A stretch of DNA of 64,000 bases from Micromonospora sp. WMMD1102. Its GTDB lineage: Bacteria > Actinomycetota > Actinomycetes > Mycobacteriales > Micromonosporaceae. The notes under the pieces were generated by a model. It worked only from the letters and a program-made list of their open reading frames with translations, ran no database searches and was not told the origin of the DNA. The stretch is from assembly GCF_029626265.1 (NCBI RefSeq), contig NZ_JARUBN010000001.1, positions 4,901,001-4,965,000 on the forward strand. Reading direction: 5' to 3'. Made by a program: the position numbers and the translations under genes. Below, one piece after another: positions 20,479 through 25,012 of this stretch; position 1 is the first letter of the stretch; each line of letters opens with the position of its first letter.

Positions 20479-21281
20479 TGACTGATACCCGGTATCTCCG
20501 CCGCCCGGAGGGGCGCATCGCGTACGAGCTGTGGGACGGCGACGGGCCGCTGGTGATCTGCTCCCCGGGGATGGGCGAACTGCGCCAGTCGTACCGGCTG
20601 CTGGCCCCGAAACTGGTCGCGGCCGGCTACCGGGTGGCGGTGCTGGACATCCGGGGACACGGCGACAGCGACACCAGCTTCTCCGGGTACGACGACGTGG
20701 CGCTCGCCAGCGACATACTCGGGCTCGCCGACGAACTCGGCGGGCCGGCGTACCTGGTCGGCAACTCGATGGGAGCCGGCGCCGCCGTGATCGCCGCCGC
20801 CGACGCCCCGGCCAAGGTACGCGGCCTCGTCCTGCTCGGCCCGTTCGTCCGGCAGCCCGCCGGCGCGGCAGTACTGAACCTGCTCTTCCGGATCATGCTC
20901 GTCCGGCCCTGGGGCCCGGCGGCCTTCCTCGGGTACTACCCGAAGTGGGTGCCCGGCACCAAGCCCGAGGGGTACGCCGAACACCTCGCCCGGGTCCGCG
21001 ACAACCTGCGCCGGCCCGGACACTGGCGGGCCTTCGTCCGGACCACCCGCACCTCGCACGAGCCGGCCCGGCAGCGGCTGCCCGAGGTGTCCGCCCCGGC
21101 CGTCGTGCTGATGGGTGCCGCCGACGTGGACTGGAAGGACCCGGCGGCCGAAGCGCACTGGATCGGCGAGCAACTGGGGGCCGAGGTCGTGATGCTGCCC
21201 GGCGTGGGCCACTTCCCGCAGGCCCAGGCCCCCGAGGCGGTGGCCGCCGCCGTGAACCGGCTGGTCGAGCAGGACTCCTGA
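20478..21281 (+). CDS. Alpha/beta hydrolase
   Basis: 267 aa alpha/beta-hydrolase fold. Oxyanion region LVICSPGMGELRQSYR, nucleophile elbow LVGNSMGAGAAV (Ser), acid in MGAADVDWKDP (Asp) and His in PGVGHFPQA. It is an esterase or epoxide hydrolase-type enzyme of unknown substrate. There is no ribosome-binding site; a palindrome overlaps the ATG, so expression is probably leaderless and repressor-controlled. No regulator gene adjoins it. Confidence 0.82.
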   Translation: MTDTRYLRRPEGRIAYELWDGDGPLVICSPGMGELRQSYRLLAPKLVAAGYRVAVLDIRGHGDSDTSFSGYDDVALASDILGLADELGGPAYLVGNSMGAGAAVIAAADAPAKVRGLVLLGPFVRQPAGAAVLNLLFRIMLVRPWGPAAFLGYYPKWVPGTKPEGYAEHLARVRDNLRRPGHWRAFVRTTRTSHEPARQRLPEVSAPAVVLMGAADVDWKDPAAEAHWIGEQLGAEVVMLPGVGHFPQAQAPEAVAAAVNRLVEQDS

Positions 21282-21469
21282 CCCCGGTGTGGACGCCTGC
21301 CGGCACCGGTGTGCCCGGTGCCGGCGAGCAGGCATTCCGGCCCGGAATCCGAAAGTGCCCGGGAAAGTCGAAAAAGATGTTGCCCGGTTACCGGAGTCAC
21401 CCCTACCGTAGTTACCACAGCGATCAACAAACCGACACCGAATCGACAGCGAGCGACAGGGAGCATCCG

Positions 21470-21598
21470 ATGTTGTGGCAGACCTCATCGCGAGCGTGGC
21501 GGCGACTGCCGTCCGGCTCGGCGGGTTGTGCCACGCTCGGGCACCCCGTCCTACGCAGCGCCGGCGAATGTGCCGAGCTGGGCGGCTGGCGGACGTAA
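21470..21598 (+). CDS. Possible small ORF, 42 aa, Trp/Arg/Cys-containing
   Basis: ATG at 21470 is preceded by GGGAG at 7 nt and the frame ends at TAA 21596-21598, 18 bp before a T-tailed terminator, so the unit looks like a complete small gene. The peptide begins MLWQTSSRAWRRLPSG and has two Cys and four Trp residues. It has no signal peptide and matches no family I know. About four-fifths of its codons end in G or C, a little lower than its neighbours. It could be a small protein, a leader peptide or chance. Confidence 0.45.
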   Translation: MLWQTSSRAWRRLPSGSAGCATLGHPVLRSAGECAELGGWRT

Positions 21599-21616
21599 CG
21601 CGAATCCATCGCGTCC

Positions 21617-21650
21617 ACGCCGCCCTCCCGGACCCGGGACCGGGCGGCGT
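21617..21650 (+). terminator. Rho-independent terminator before the tRNA array
   Basis: A 9-bp stem (21617-21625 with 21642-21650) is followed by TTCTCTT. It follows the small ORF. Confidence 0.75.
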
Positions 21651-21690
21651 TTCTCTTACCGTGCGCGTTCCTTGAGCACGCATGTTTTCC

Positions 21691-21723
21691 TGCCACGCAT
21701 TCTCTCTTTGCCACGCATTCTCT
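21691..21723 (+). repeat. 15-bp direct repeat upstream of the tRNA array
   Basis: TGCCACGCATTCTCT occurs at 21691-21705 and again at 21709-21723 (period 18). It lies just ahead of the first tRNA and may be part of the array promoter. A TTGAGC -35-like element is at 21672-21677. Confidence 0.5.
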
Positions 21724-21744
21724 TCCGCCATGCACGATCCGCAC

Positions 21745-21817
21745 AGGGGTGTGGCGCAACTGGCAGCGCAGCGGCCTCCAAATCCGAAGGTTGCAGGTTC
21801 GAGTCCTGTCACCCCTG
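21745..21817 (+). tRNA. tRNA-Trp(CCA), weakened anticodon stem
   Basis: 73 nt. Acceptor AGGGGTG pairs with CACCCCT; discriminator G is as in canonical Trp tRNA. T-arm is GCAGG-TTCGAGT-CCTGT. The loop CTCCAAA gives anticodon CCA. The anticodon stem GCGGC/TCCGA has only three of five pairs, whereas normal bacterial Trp tRNAs have five. No CCA is encoded. It is either a decaying copy or a structurally relaxed tRNA. Confidence 0.75.
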
Positions 21818-21862
21818 CTTCTCCCCGGTCTCGACCGGCGGACACGGCACCAACTTGAGAAC

Positions 21863-21879
21863 TCCACAGTGGATGGCAT
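21863..21879. repeat. Left copy of 17-bp inverted repeat bracketing the tRNA array
   Basis: TCCACAGTGGATGGCAT is exactly the reverse complement of 24835-24851. Each copy also contains an internal palindrome (TCCAC/GTGGA). Confidence 0.85.
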
Positions 21880-21886
21880 TACCGAT

Positions 21887-21921
21887 GCCCGGCCGGCGCC
21901 GTACCACCGCGCCGGCCGGGC
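21887..21921. terminator. 13-bp hairpin ahead of tRNA-Pro(UGG)
   Basis: Perfect arms 21887-21899 and 21909-21921 with a 9-nt loop and no T-tract. It separates tRNA-Trp from the next tRNA and could be a processing or termination hairpin. Confidence 0.5.
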
Positions 21922-21925
21922 GGAT

Positions 21926-21998
21926 CCGGGGCGAGGGAGACGGCTGACCCGCCTGTTTTGGGTACAGGAGAAACCGAGTTCGATTCTCGGGTCCCGGA
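21926..21998 (+). tRNA. tRNA-Pro(UGG)
   Basis: 73 nt. Acceptor CCGGGGC/GTCCCGG (one G-T), D-arm with only GGG/CCC, anticodon stem CCTGT/ACAGG with loop TTTGGGT (anticodon TGG), T-arm CCGAG-TTCGATT-CTCGG, discriminator A. The short three-pair D-stem is unusual but the GG of the D-loop is kept. Confidence 0.8.
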
Positions 21999-22009
21999 CG
22001 AAACCATCC

Positions 22010-22083
22010 GCTCCGGTAGCCCAACGGCAGGAGGCAGCGCGCTCAAAACGCGCACAGTGTGCGTTCGAATCGCACCCGGAGCA
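22010..22083 (+). tRNA. tRNA with Leu(CAA) anticodon, short variable loop
   Basis: 74 nt. Acceptor GCTCCGG/CCGGAGC, anticodon stem GCGCG/CGCGC with loop CTCAAAA (anticodon CAA), T-arm GTGCG-TTCGAAT-CGCAC, discriminator A. The variable region is only ACAGT (5 nt), whereas bacterial leucine tRNAs have a long variable arm, so charging identity is uncertain. Confidence 0.75.
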
Positions 22084-22091
22084 TTTCCCGT

Positions 22092-22164
22092 GCGGCTGTA
22101 GCGCAGCTGGCAGCGCGCCACCTTGCCATGGTGGAGGTCCCGGGTTCGAATCCCGGTAGCCGCT
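22092..22164 (+). tRNA. tRNA-Gly(GCC)
   Basis: 73 nt with regular cloverleaf: acceptor GCGGCTG/TAGCCGC (one G-T), D-stem GCGC/GCGC, anticodon stem CCACC/GGTGG, loop TTGCCAT (GCC), T-arm CCGGG-TTCGAAT-CCCGG, discriminator T as in bacterial Gly tRNAs. Confidence 0.88.
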
Positions 22165-22214
22165 CCGAACACTTTCCAGAGTTCCGTGACGTCGACGCGA
22201 GAAGGAGGTTTCCG

Positions 22215-22655
22215 GTGGACGTCCTGGTCATCAACGCCGACCTCGGCCCGCTCCACCGGGTCAGTCTCCGGCACGCCGTACGGATGCTGGTCCGGCGGGT
22301 CGCCGAGGTGCACGAGGCCGTACCGGACCGGCTGATCGGGGTGTACCCGGTGCCGACCGTCGTCCGGCTGGTCAGGTACGTCGTCACCAGGTGGCGGTTC
22401 AGCTCGGGGCCGGCCTGGTCCCGGTCGGGCGTGCTCACCCGGGACGGCCGCCGGTGCGGCTACTGCGGGGGCCACGCCAGCACCGTCGACCACATCCTGC
22501 CCCGCTCCCGCGGTGGCCGGAACACCTGGACCAACACCGTCGCGTCCTGCGACGGCTGCAATCAGCGCAAGGCCGACCGCACCCCCGCCGAGGCGGGCAT
22601 GGTGCTGCGGTCGGCGGCGACGGTCCCGAGTTGGGCCGCGCTGACCCGGCGCTGA
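22215..22655 (+). CDS. HNH endonuclease embedded in the tRNA array
   Basis: 146 aa. The N-terminal domain begins MDVLVINADLGPLHRVSLRHAVRML, as in a large actinobacterial HNH group. The nuclease motif at about residues 80-125 has CGYCGG, then VDHILPRSRGG, NTVASCDGCNQRKADRTP: two zinc Cys pairs and the catalytic DH. GTG start at 22215 follows a strong AAGGAGGT. It is cotranscribable with tRNAs on both sides; related HNH genes are known inside actinobacterial tRNA arrays. It could be a homing-type enzyme or an RNA/DNA processing enzyme. Confidence 0.88.
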   Translation: MDVLVINADLGPLHRVSLRHAVRMLVRRVAEVHEAVPDRLIGVYPVPTVVRLVRYVVTRWRFSSGPAWSRSGVLTRDGRRCGYCGGHASTVDHILPRSRGGRNTWTNTVASCDGCNQRKADRTPAEAGMVLRSAATVPSWAALTRR

Positions 22656-22659
22656 CGGC

Positions 22660-22693
22660 CGGCCGGCGGATTCTCCCCCGCCGGCCGCCTTTT
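22660..22693 (+). terminator. Terminator-like hairpin after the HNH gene
   Basis: 10-bp perfect stem (22660-22669 with 22678-22687) followed by CCTTTT. The T-run runs into the 5' end of tRNA-Gln, so it may attenuate rather than fully stop array transcription. Confidence 0.65.
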
Positions 22694-22762
22694 CCGGATC
22701 GTCCAACGGCAGGACACCTGACTCTGGCTCAGGCGACCGAGGTTCGAATCCTCGTCCGGAAG
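22692..22762 (+). tRNA. tRNA-Gln(CUG)
   Basis: 71 nt. Acceptor TTCCGGA/TCCGGAA, D-stem GTCC/GGAC, anticodon stem CCTGA/TCAGG with loop CTCTGGC (anticodon CTG), 4-nt variable loop, T-arm CGAGG-TTCGAAT-CCTCG, discriminator G as expected for Gln. Confidence 0.82.
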
Positions 22763-22768
22763 CGCGAT

Positions 22769-22843
22769 GCCCTCGTGGCCCAATTGGCAGAGGCACCAGG
22801 TCGAGGGCCTGGTCACGTGCGCGTTCGAGTCGCGCCGAGGGCA
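22769..22843 (+). tRNA. tRNA with Leu(GAG) anticodon, C33, short variable loop
   Basis: 75 nt. Acceptor GCCCTCG/CGAGGGC, D-arm GCC...GGC, anticodon stem CCAGG/CCTGG, loop TCGAGGG giving GAG with C instead of U at position 33, variable TCACGT, T-arm GCGCG-TTCGAGT-CGCGC, discriminator A. Leu identity is doubtful because the long variable arm is missing. Confidence 0.7.
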
Positions 22844-22847
22844 CTTC

Positions 22848-22916
22848 GGGGTGGGTGCTGGTGCACAGCGTTGCCTTGCAAGCTTCGCGTGCGCGGTTCG
22901 ATCCCGCGTCACTCCA
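22848..22916 (+). tRNA. tRNA-Ala(UGC), truncated D-arm
   Basis: 69 nt. Acceptor GGGGTGG/TCACTCC contains G3:U70, the alanine identity pair, with discriminator A. The loop CTTGCAA gives anticodon TGC, agreeing with Ala. The anticodon stem GTTGC/GCTTC has two T-T mismatches and the D-region is very short. T-arm CGCGG-TTCGATC-CCGCG is intact. Confidence 0.65.
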
Positions 22917-22921
22917 CGCAT

Positions 22922-22994
22922 GCCCGGGTAGCCCAACGGTAGAGGCCGCCGGCTCAGAACCGGTGTGTTGCAGGTTCGACTCCTGCTCCGGGTA
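22922..22994 (+). tRNA. tRNA with Leu(CAG) anticodon, short variable loop
   Basis: 73 nt. Acceptor GCCCGGG/TCCGGGT with G-T wobbles at both ends, anticodon stem GCCGG/CCGGT, loop CTCAGAA (CAG), variable GTGTT, T-arm GCAGG-TTCGACT-CCTGC, discriminator A. It lacks a class II variable arm. Confidence 0.72.
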
Positions 22995-23006
22995 CGTCCG
23001 TTTCAA

Positions 23007-23079
23007 GCCCCTGTAGCTCAGTGGACAGAGCGCCTGGCTACGAACCAGGGAGTCGGAAGTTCGAATCCTCCCAGGGGCA
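23007..23079 (+). tRNA. tRNA-Arg(ACG)
   Basis: 73 nt. Acceptor GCCCCTG/CAGGGGC, D-stem GCTC/GAGC, anticodon stem CCTGG/CCAGG with loop CTACGAA (ACG), T-stem GGAAG/CCTCC with one A-C mismatch, discriminator A. Confidence 0.85.
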
Positions 23080-23085
23080 CGACAT

Positions 23086-23159
23086 CGGGACGTGGCGCAG
23101 CTTGGCAGCGCGCCGCACTGGGGGTGCGGAGGCCGTCGGTTCGAATCCGGCCGTCCCGA
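23086..23159 (+). tRNA. tRNA-Pro(GGG)
   Basis: 74 nt. Acceptor CGGGACG/CGTCCCG, D-stem GCGC/GCGC, anticodon stem CCGCA/TGCGG with loop CTGGGGG (GGG), T-arm GTCGG-TTCGAAT-CCGGC, discriminator A. C1:G72 is as in bacterial Pro tRNAs. Confidence 0.87.
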
Positions 23160-23223
23160 CTTCGACAGGGTCGCCGCAGCCGGCGACGACGACTATCGTC
23201 TGCCCGACGAGACCGAGAGGATC

Positions 23224-23970
23224 ATGGTGCCGAACCCCACCGAACTGCACAAGGTCAACGCGCTGGTGCAGGGCTTCAAGCCGCAGGCCAAGCGGGAACT
23301 GACCGACGCGCACCGGCGTACTCAGAAGGCGCCGCCGCTGTCCGGGATCTCCCGGACCTACCAGCCGTTCGCCGACGACATCCGGGAGCAGTTGCCGCCG
23401 GAGTCGACCCGGGTGCAGTACACCGTCCAGGAGGTTCTCGACGAGGTCGCCACCACCATGGGTCGGCTCTTCGACCTCCAGTTCCTCCAGGACACCGGAA
23501 ACGCCACCGCCAAGGCCGACGTCGTGGTCGACGGCCGGACGCTGGTCCGGGAGGCACCGGTCACCTATCTGCTCTTCCTGGAGAAGCAGCTCGTCGACCT
23601 GCGTACCTTCGTCGACGGGCTGGCCACCCTGGACGCGGCGGAGCGGTGGGAGTTCGACCCCGACCGGGGCTGCTACGCGAGTACGCCGAGCCAGACGCAG
23701 AAGATGCGCAAGGTGCACCGCAACCACGTCAAGGCCGAGGCGACCGAGAAGCACCCGGCGCAGGTCGAGGTCTACACCGAGGACGTACCGGTGGGCACCT
23801 GGACCACGGTGAAGCTCTCCGGCGCGCTGCCGGCGGAGCGGGTCAAGCTGCTGCGCGGCCGGGTCGACAGGCTGCTGGAGGCGGTGAAGGTGGCCCGCGA
23901 GGAGGCGAACAGCAGCACCGTCGAGGACCGCACCGTCGGCGACGAGGTGTTCGGCTACCTCTTCGGGTAG
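23224..23970 (+). CDS. DUF7873-like protein inside the tRNA array
   Basis: 248 aa, soluble, no signal peptide. Conserved-looking blocks are GISRTYQPFADD, LPPESTRVQYT, AKADVVVDGRTLVREAPVTY, LLFLEKQLVDLRTF, VHRNHVKAEATEKHPAQVEVY and VAREEANSSTVEDRTVGDEVFGYLFG. From memory this matches an actinobacterial/actinophage family called DUF7873, whose function is not established. The start is ATG 23224 or the adjacent GTG 23227 behind GAGAGG. Its place between tRNA-Pro(GGG) and the permuted tRNA loci suggests a role tied to the array. Confidence 0.8.
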   Translation: MVPNPTELHKVNALVQGFKPQAKRELTDAHRRTQKAPPLSGISRTYQPFADDIREQLPPESTRVQYTVQEVLDEVATTMGRLFDLQFLQDTGNATAKADVVVDGRTLVREAPVTYLLFLEKQLVDLRTFVDGLATLDAAERWEFDPDRGCYASTPSQTQKMRKVHRNHVKAEATEKHPAQVEVYTEDVPVGTWTTVKLSGALPAERVKLLRGRVDRLLEAVKVAREEANSSTVEDRTVGDEVFGYLFG

Positions 23971-24051
23971 CCTCCCATACACCCCCGTGGAGCGGGGGTG
24001 GCGCGACGAGCGTCGAGACTGAGGCTGACCTGTCAGACTCATCGAAGGCGA

Positions 24052-24124
24052 CGGTTCCAGTGGAGGTTCGAGTCCTCCCCTCGGCACTCCGGGCCGAGGT
24101 GGCCCAACTGGCAGAGGCAGGCCG
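24052..24124 (+). tRNA. Candidate circularly permuted tRNA A
   Basis: The 3' half comes first: anticodon-stem strand CGGTT (24052-24056), variable CCAGT, T-arm GGAGG-TTCGAGT-CCTCC (24062-24078), acceptor CCTCGGC (24079-24085), A. After spacer CTCCGG the 5' half follows: acceptor GCCGAGG (24093-24099), TG, a D-arm like that of the Leu(GAG) array tRNA, A, then anticodon-stem strand GGCCG (24120-24124). The acceptor pairs 7/7; the anticodon stem pairs 5/5 with two G-T. The anticodon loop is split, so its sequence is unknown; candidate joins give GGC or GCC. Confidence 0.5.
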
Positions 24125-24200
24125 GCGCCGAGCAGGCTGAGACTATCGCTCCAGACTCAGCACCCCCACCCATCGCCAGACCTACCGACCACGACAATCT

Positions 24201-24270
24201 CGACGAGATGCTGGTTCGAGTCCAGTCTGCCGCTCTCCCTGCGGCGGTCGCTTAATGGCAAAGCACGTCG
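24201..24270 (+). tRNA. Candidate circularly permuted tRNA B
   Basis: 3' half first: CGACG (24201-24205), variable AGAT, T-arm GCTGG-TTCGAGT-CCAGT (24210-24226), acceptor CTGCCGC (24227-24233), T. Spacer CTCCCT. 5' half: acceptor GCGGCGG (24241-24247), TC, D-arm GCTT-AATGGCA-AAGC (24250-24264), A, CGTCG (24266-24270). The acceptor pairs 7/7 with one G-T, the anticodon stem 5/5 Watson-Crick, and D-loop GG and T-loop are canonical. No linear order gives a cloverleaf. The loop junction shares the short repeat CGAC; the anticodon is unresolved. Confidence 0.6.
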
Positions 24271-24327
24271 ACCGCAGACTGATCGTGGAGCTTAAACGCC
24301 GCTGGCGTGCGAACGGGTGGAATTCGA

Positions 24328-24360
24328 GGGCCCCCGGGGCAGGGCATACCCCGGGGGTCC
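24328..24360. terminator. 12-bp hairpin after the permuted tRNA loci
   Basis: Arms 24328-24339 and 24349-24360 (one G-T), loop of 9 nt. It divides the permuted loci from tRNA-Lys; a TTGACG motif at 24369 could start a new promoter, but no clear -10 follows. Confidence 0.5.
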
Positions 24361-24402
24361 GCCAACTCTTGACGAGCCCCCGCCTCGTGGCGGGACGTCC
24401 AG

Positions 24403-24475
24403 GCGCCGCTAGCTCAATGGTGAGAGCAACGCACTCTTAATGCGTGGGTTCGGGGTTCGAGTCCCCGGCGGCGTA
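24403..24475 (+). tRNA. tRNA-Lys(CUU)
   Basis: 73 nt. Acceptor GCGCCGC/GCGGCGT (G1-T72 wobble), D-stem GCTC/GAGC, anticodon stem ACGCA/TGCGT, loop CTCTTAA (CTT), T-arm CGGGG-TTCGAGT-CCCCG, discriminator A. Confidence 0.87.
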
Positions 24476-24477
24476 CT

Positions 24478-24549
24478 CGCGGGGTGGCGCAGTGGTAGCG
24501 CGGCGGCCTCATAAGCCGCAGGTCCCGGGTTCGACTCCCGGTCCCGCTC
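24478..24549 (+). tRNA. tRNA-Met(CAU), initiator-like 5' end
   Basis: 72 nt. Starts CGCGGGGTG like initiator tRNA; acceptor CGCGGGG against TCCCGCT leaves C1 opposite T72 unpaired. Loop CTCATAA gives CAT. The anticodon stem GCGGC/GCCGC lacks the three consecutive G-C pairs of true initiators, so the elongator/initiator assignment is open. T-arm CCGGG-TTCGACT-CCCGG. Confidence 0.72.
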
Positions 24550-24551
24550 CC

Positions 24552-24624
24552 GTTCCGGTAGCTCAGTCGGAAGAGCATCGCGTCGACATCGCGAAGGCCG
24601 CTGGTTCGAGTCCAGCTCGGAACA
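24552..24624 (+). tRNA. tRNA-Val(GAC), C33
   Basis: 73 nt. Acceptor GTTCCGG/TCGGAAC, D-stem GCTC/GAGC, anticodon stem TCGCG/CGCGA, loop TCGACAT giving GAC with C at position 33, T-arm GCTGG-TTCGAGT-CCAGC, discriminator A. C33 is very rare in working tRNAs. Confidence 0.75.
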
Positions 24625-24650
24625 CGTACGAGTCCAGCTCGGAACACGTA
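24607..24650 (+). repeat. 22-bp tandem duplication of a tRNA 3' end
   Basis: The unit 24607-24628 (T-loop end, T-stem, acceptor and 4 nt of trailer of tRNA-Val) is repeated exactly at 24629-24650, leaving an orphan tRNA 3' fragment. Confidence 0.9.
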
Positions 24651-24671
24651 CAGGTACCGCCGGTCGCCCGA

Positions 24672-24754
24672 GCGGGTGCGCCGACGTCGGAGAGTCGGGC
24701 CTGTCTGTAAAACAGGTGCCTCGCGCGCAGGAGGTTCGAATCCTCCCACCCGCA
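24672..24754 (+). tRNA. tRNA-Tyr(GUA)
   Basis: 83 nt class II tRNA. Acceptor GCGGGTG/CACCCGC, D-stem CCGA/TCGG, anticodon stem CCTGT/ACAGG, loop CTGTAAA (GTA), 13-nt variable arm, T-arm GGAGG-TTCGAAT-CCTCC, discriminator A. It is the only array member with a long variable arm, as expected for bacterial Tyr. Confidence 0.9.
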
Positions 24755-24759
24755 CGCCC

Positions 24760-24832
24760 GGCCTCGTCTCGTCCCCGGTGGGGCGCCCCGCCTGCAAAGC
24801 GGGTGATGCGGGTTCGACTCCCGGCGAGGTCT
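24760..24832 (+). tRNA. tRNA-Cys(GCA), irregular D-arm
   Basis: 73 nt. Acceptor GGCCTCG/CGAGGTC (one G-T), anticodon stem CCCGC/GCGGG, loop CTGCAAA (GCA), T-stem GCGGG/CCCGG with one mismatch, discriminator T. The D region is G/C-rich and does not form a standard D-stem. Confidence 0.75.
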
Positions 24833-24834
24833 CG

Positions 24835-24851
24835 ATGCCATCCACTGTGGA
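24835..24851. repeat. Right copy of 17-bp inverted repeat bracketing the tRNA array
   Basis: Exact reverse complement of 21863-21879; lies between tRNA-Cys and the last array tRNA. Confidence 0.85.
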
Positions 24852-24855
24852 TGCC

Positions 24856-24928
24856 ATGGGCGCGGGCGTTGGCTGCTCGGCCGCCACTCATTCTGGCGGT
24901 GTGCCCGGTTCGACACCGGGGGCCCATG
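24856..24928 (+). tRNA. tRNA with CAU anticodon (Met or Ile2), degenerate
   Basis: 73 nt. Acceptor ATGGGCG/GGCCCAT with a G7-G66 mismatch, anticodon stem CGCCA/TGGCG, loop CTCATTC (CAT), T-arm CCCGG-TTCGACA-CCGGG. The D-arm does not fold normally and position 37 is T. Could be Met, lysidine-modified Ile or a pseudogene. Confidence 0.6.
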
Positions 24929-24932
24929 ACTC

Positions 24933-24975
24933 GCCGGCCGGCGATGGTTGTGGTGACGGGGGAACGCCGGCCGGC
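24933..24975. terminator. Hairpin closing the tRNA array
   Basis: 11-bp perfect inverted repeat (24933-24943 with 24965-24975), between the last tRNA and the convergent SCO4848-like gene. Confidence 0.6.
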
Positions 24976-25012
24976 CCCGACCGCCCGGCCACGGCTCGGC
25001 TCCGGGAACCGG

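Noticed and set aside
24093..24234. One intron-containing tRNA from GCCGAGG to the T-arm at 24210
   Set aside because: The acceptor ends GCCGAGG and CTGCCGC do not pair, and no group I intron features were seen.
24241..24302. Linear short tRNA starting at GCGGCGG and ending at CGCCGC
   Set aside because: Six acceptor pairs are possible, but there is no T-loop and no anticodon stem, whereas the permuted reading satisfies all stems.
21745..24928. tRNA array as part of a prophage or integrative element
   Set aside because: No integrase, structural phage genes or direct-repeat attachment sites flank it; only an inverted repeat was found.
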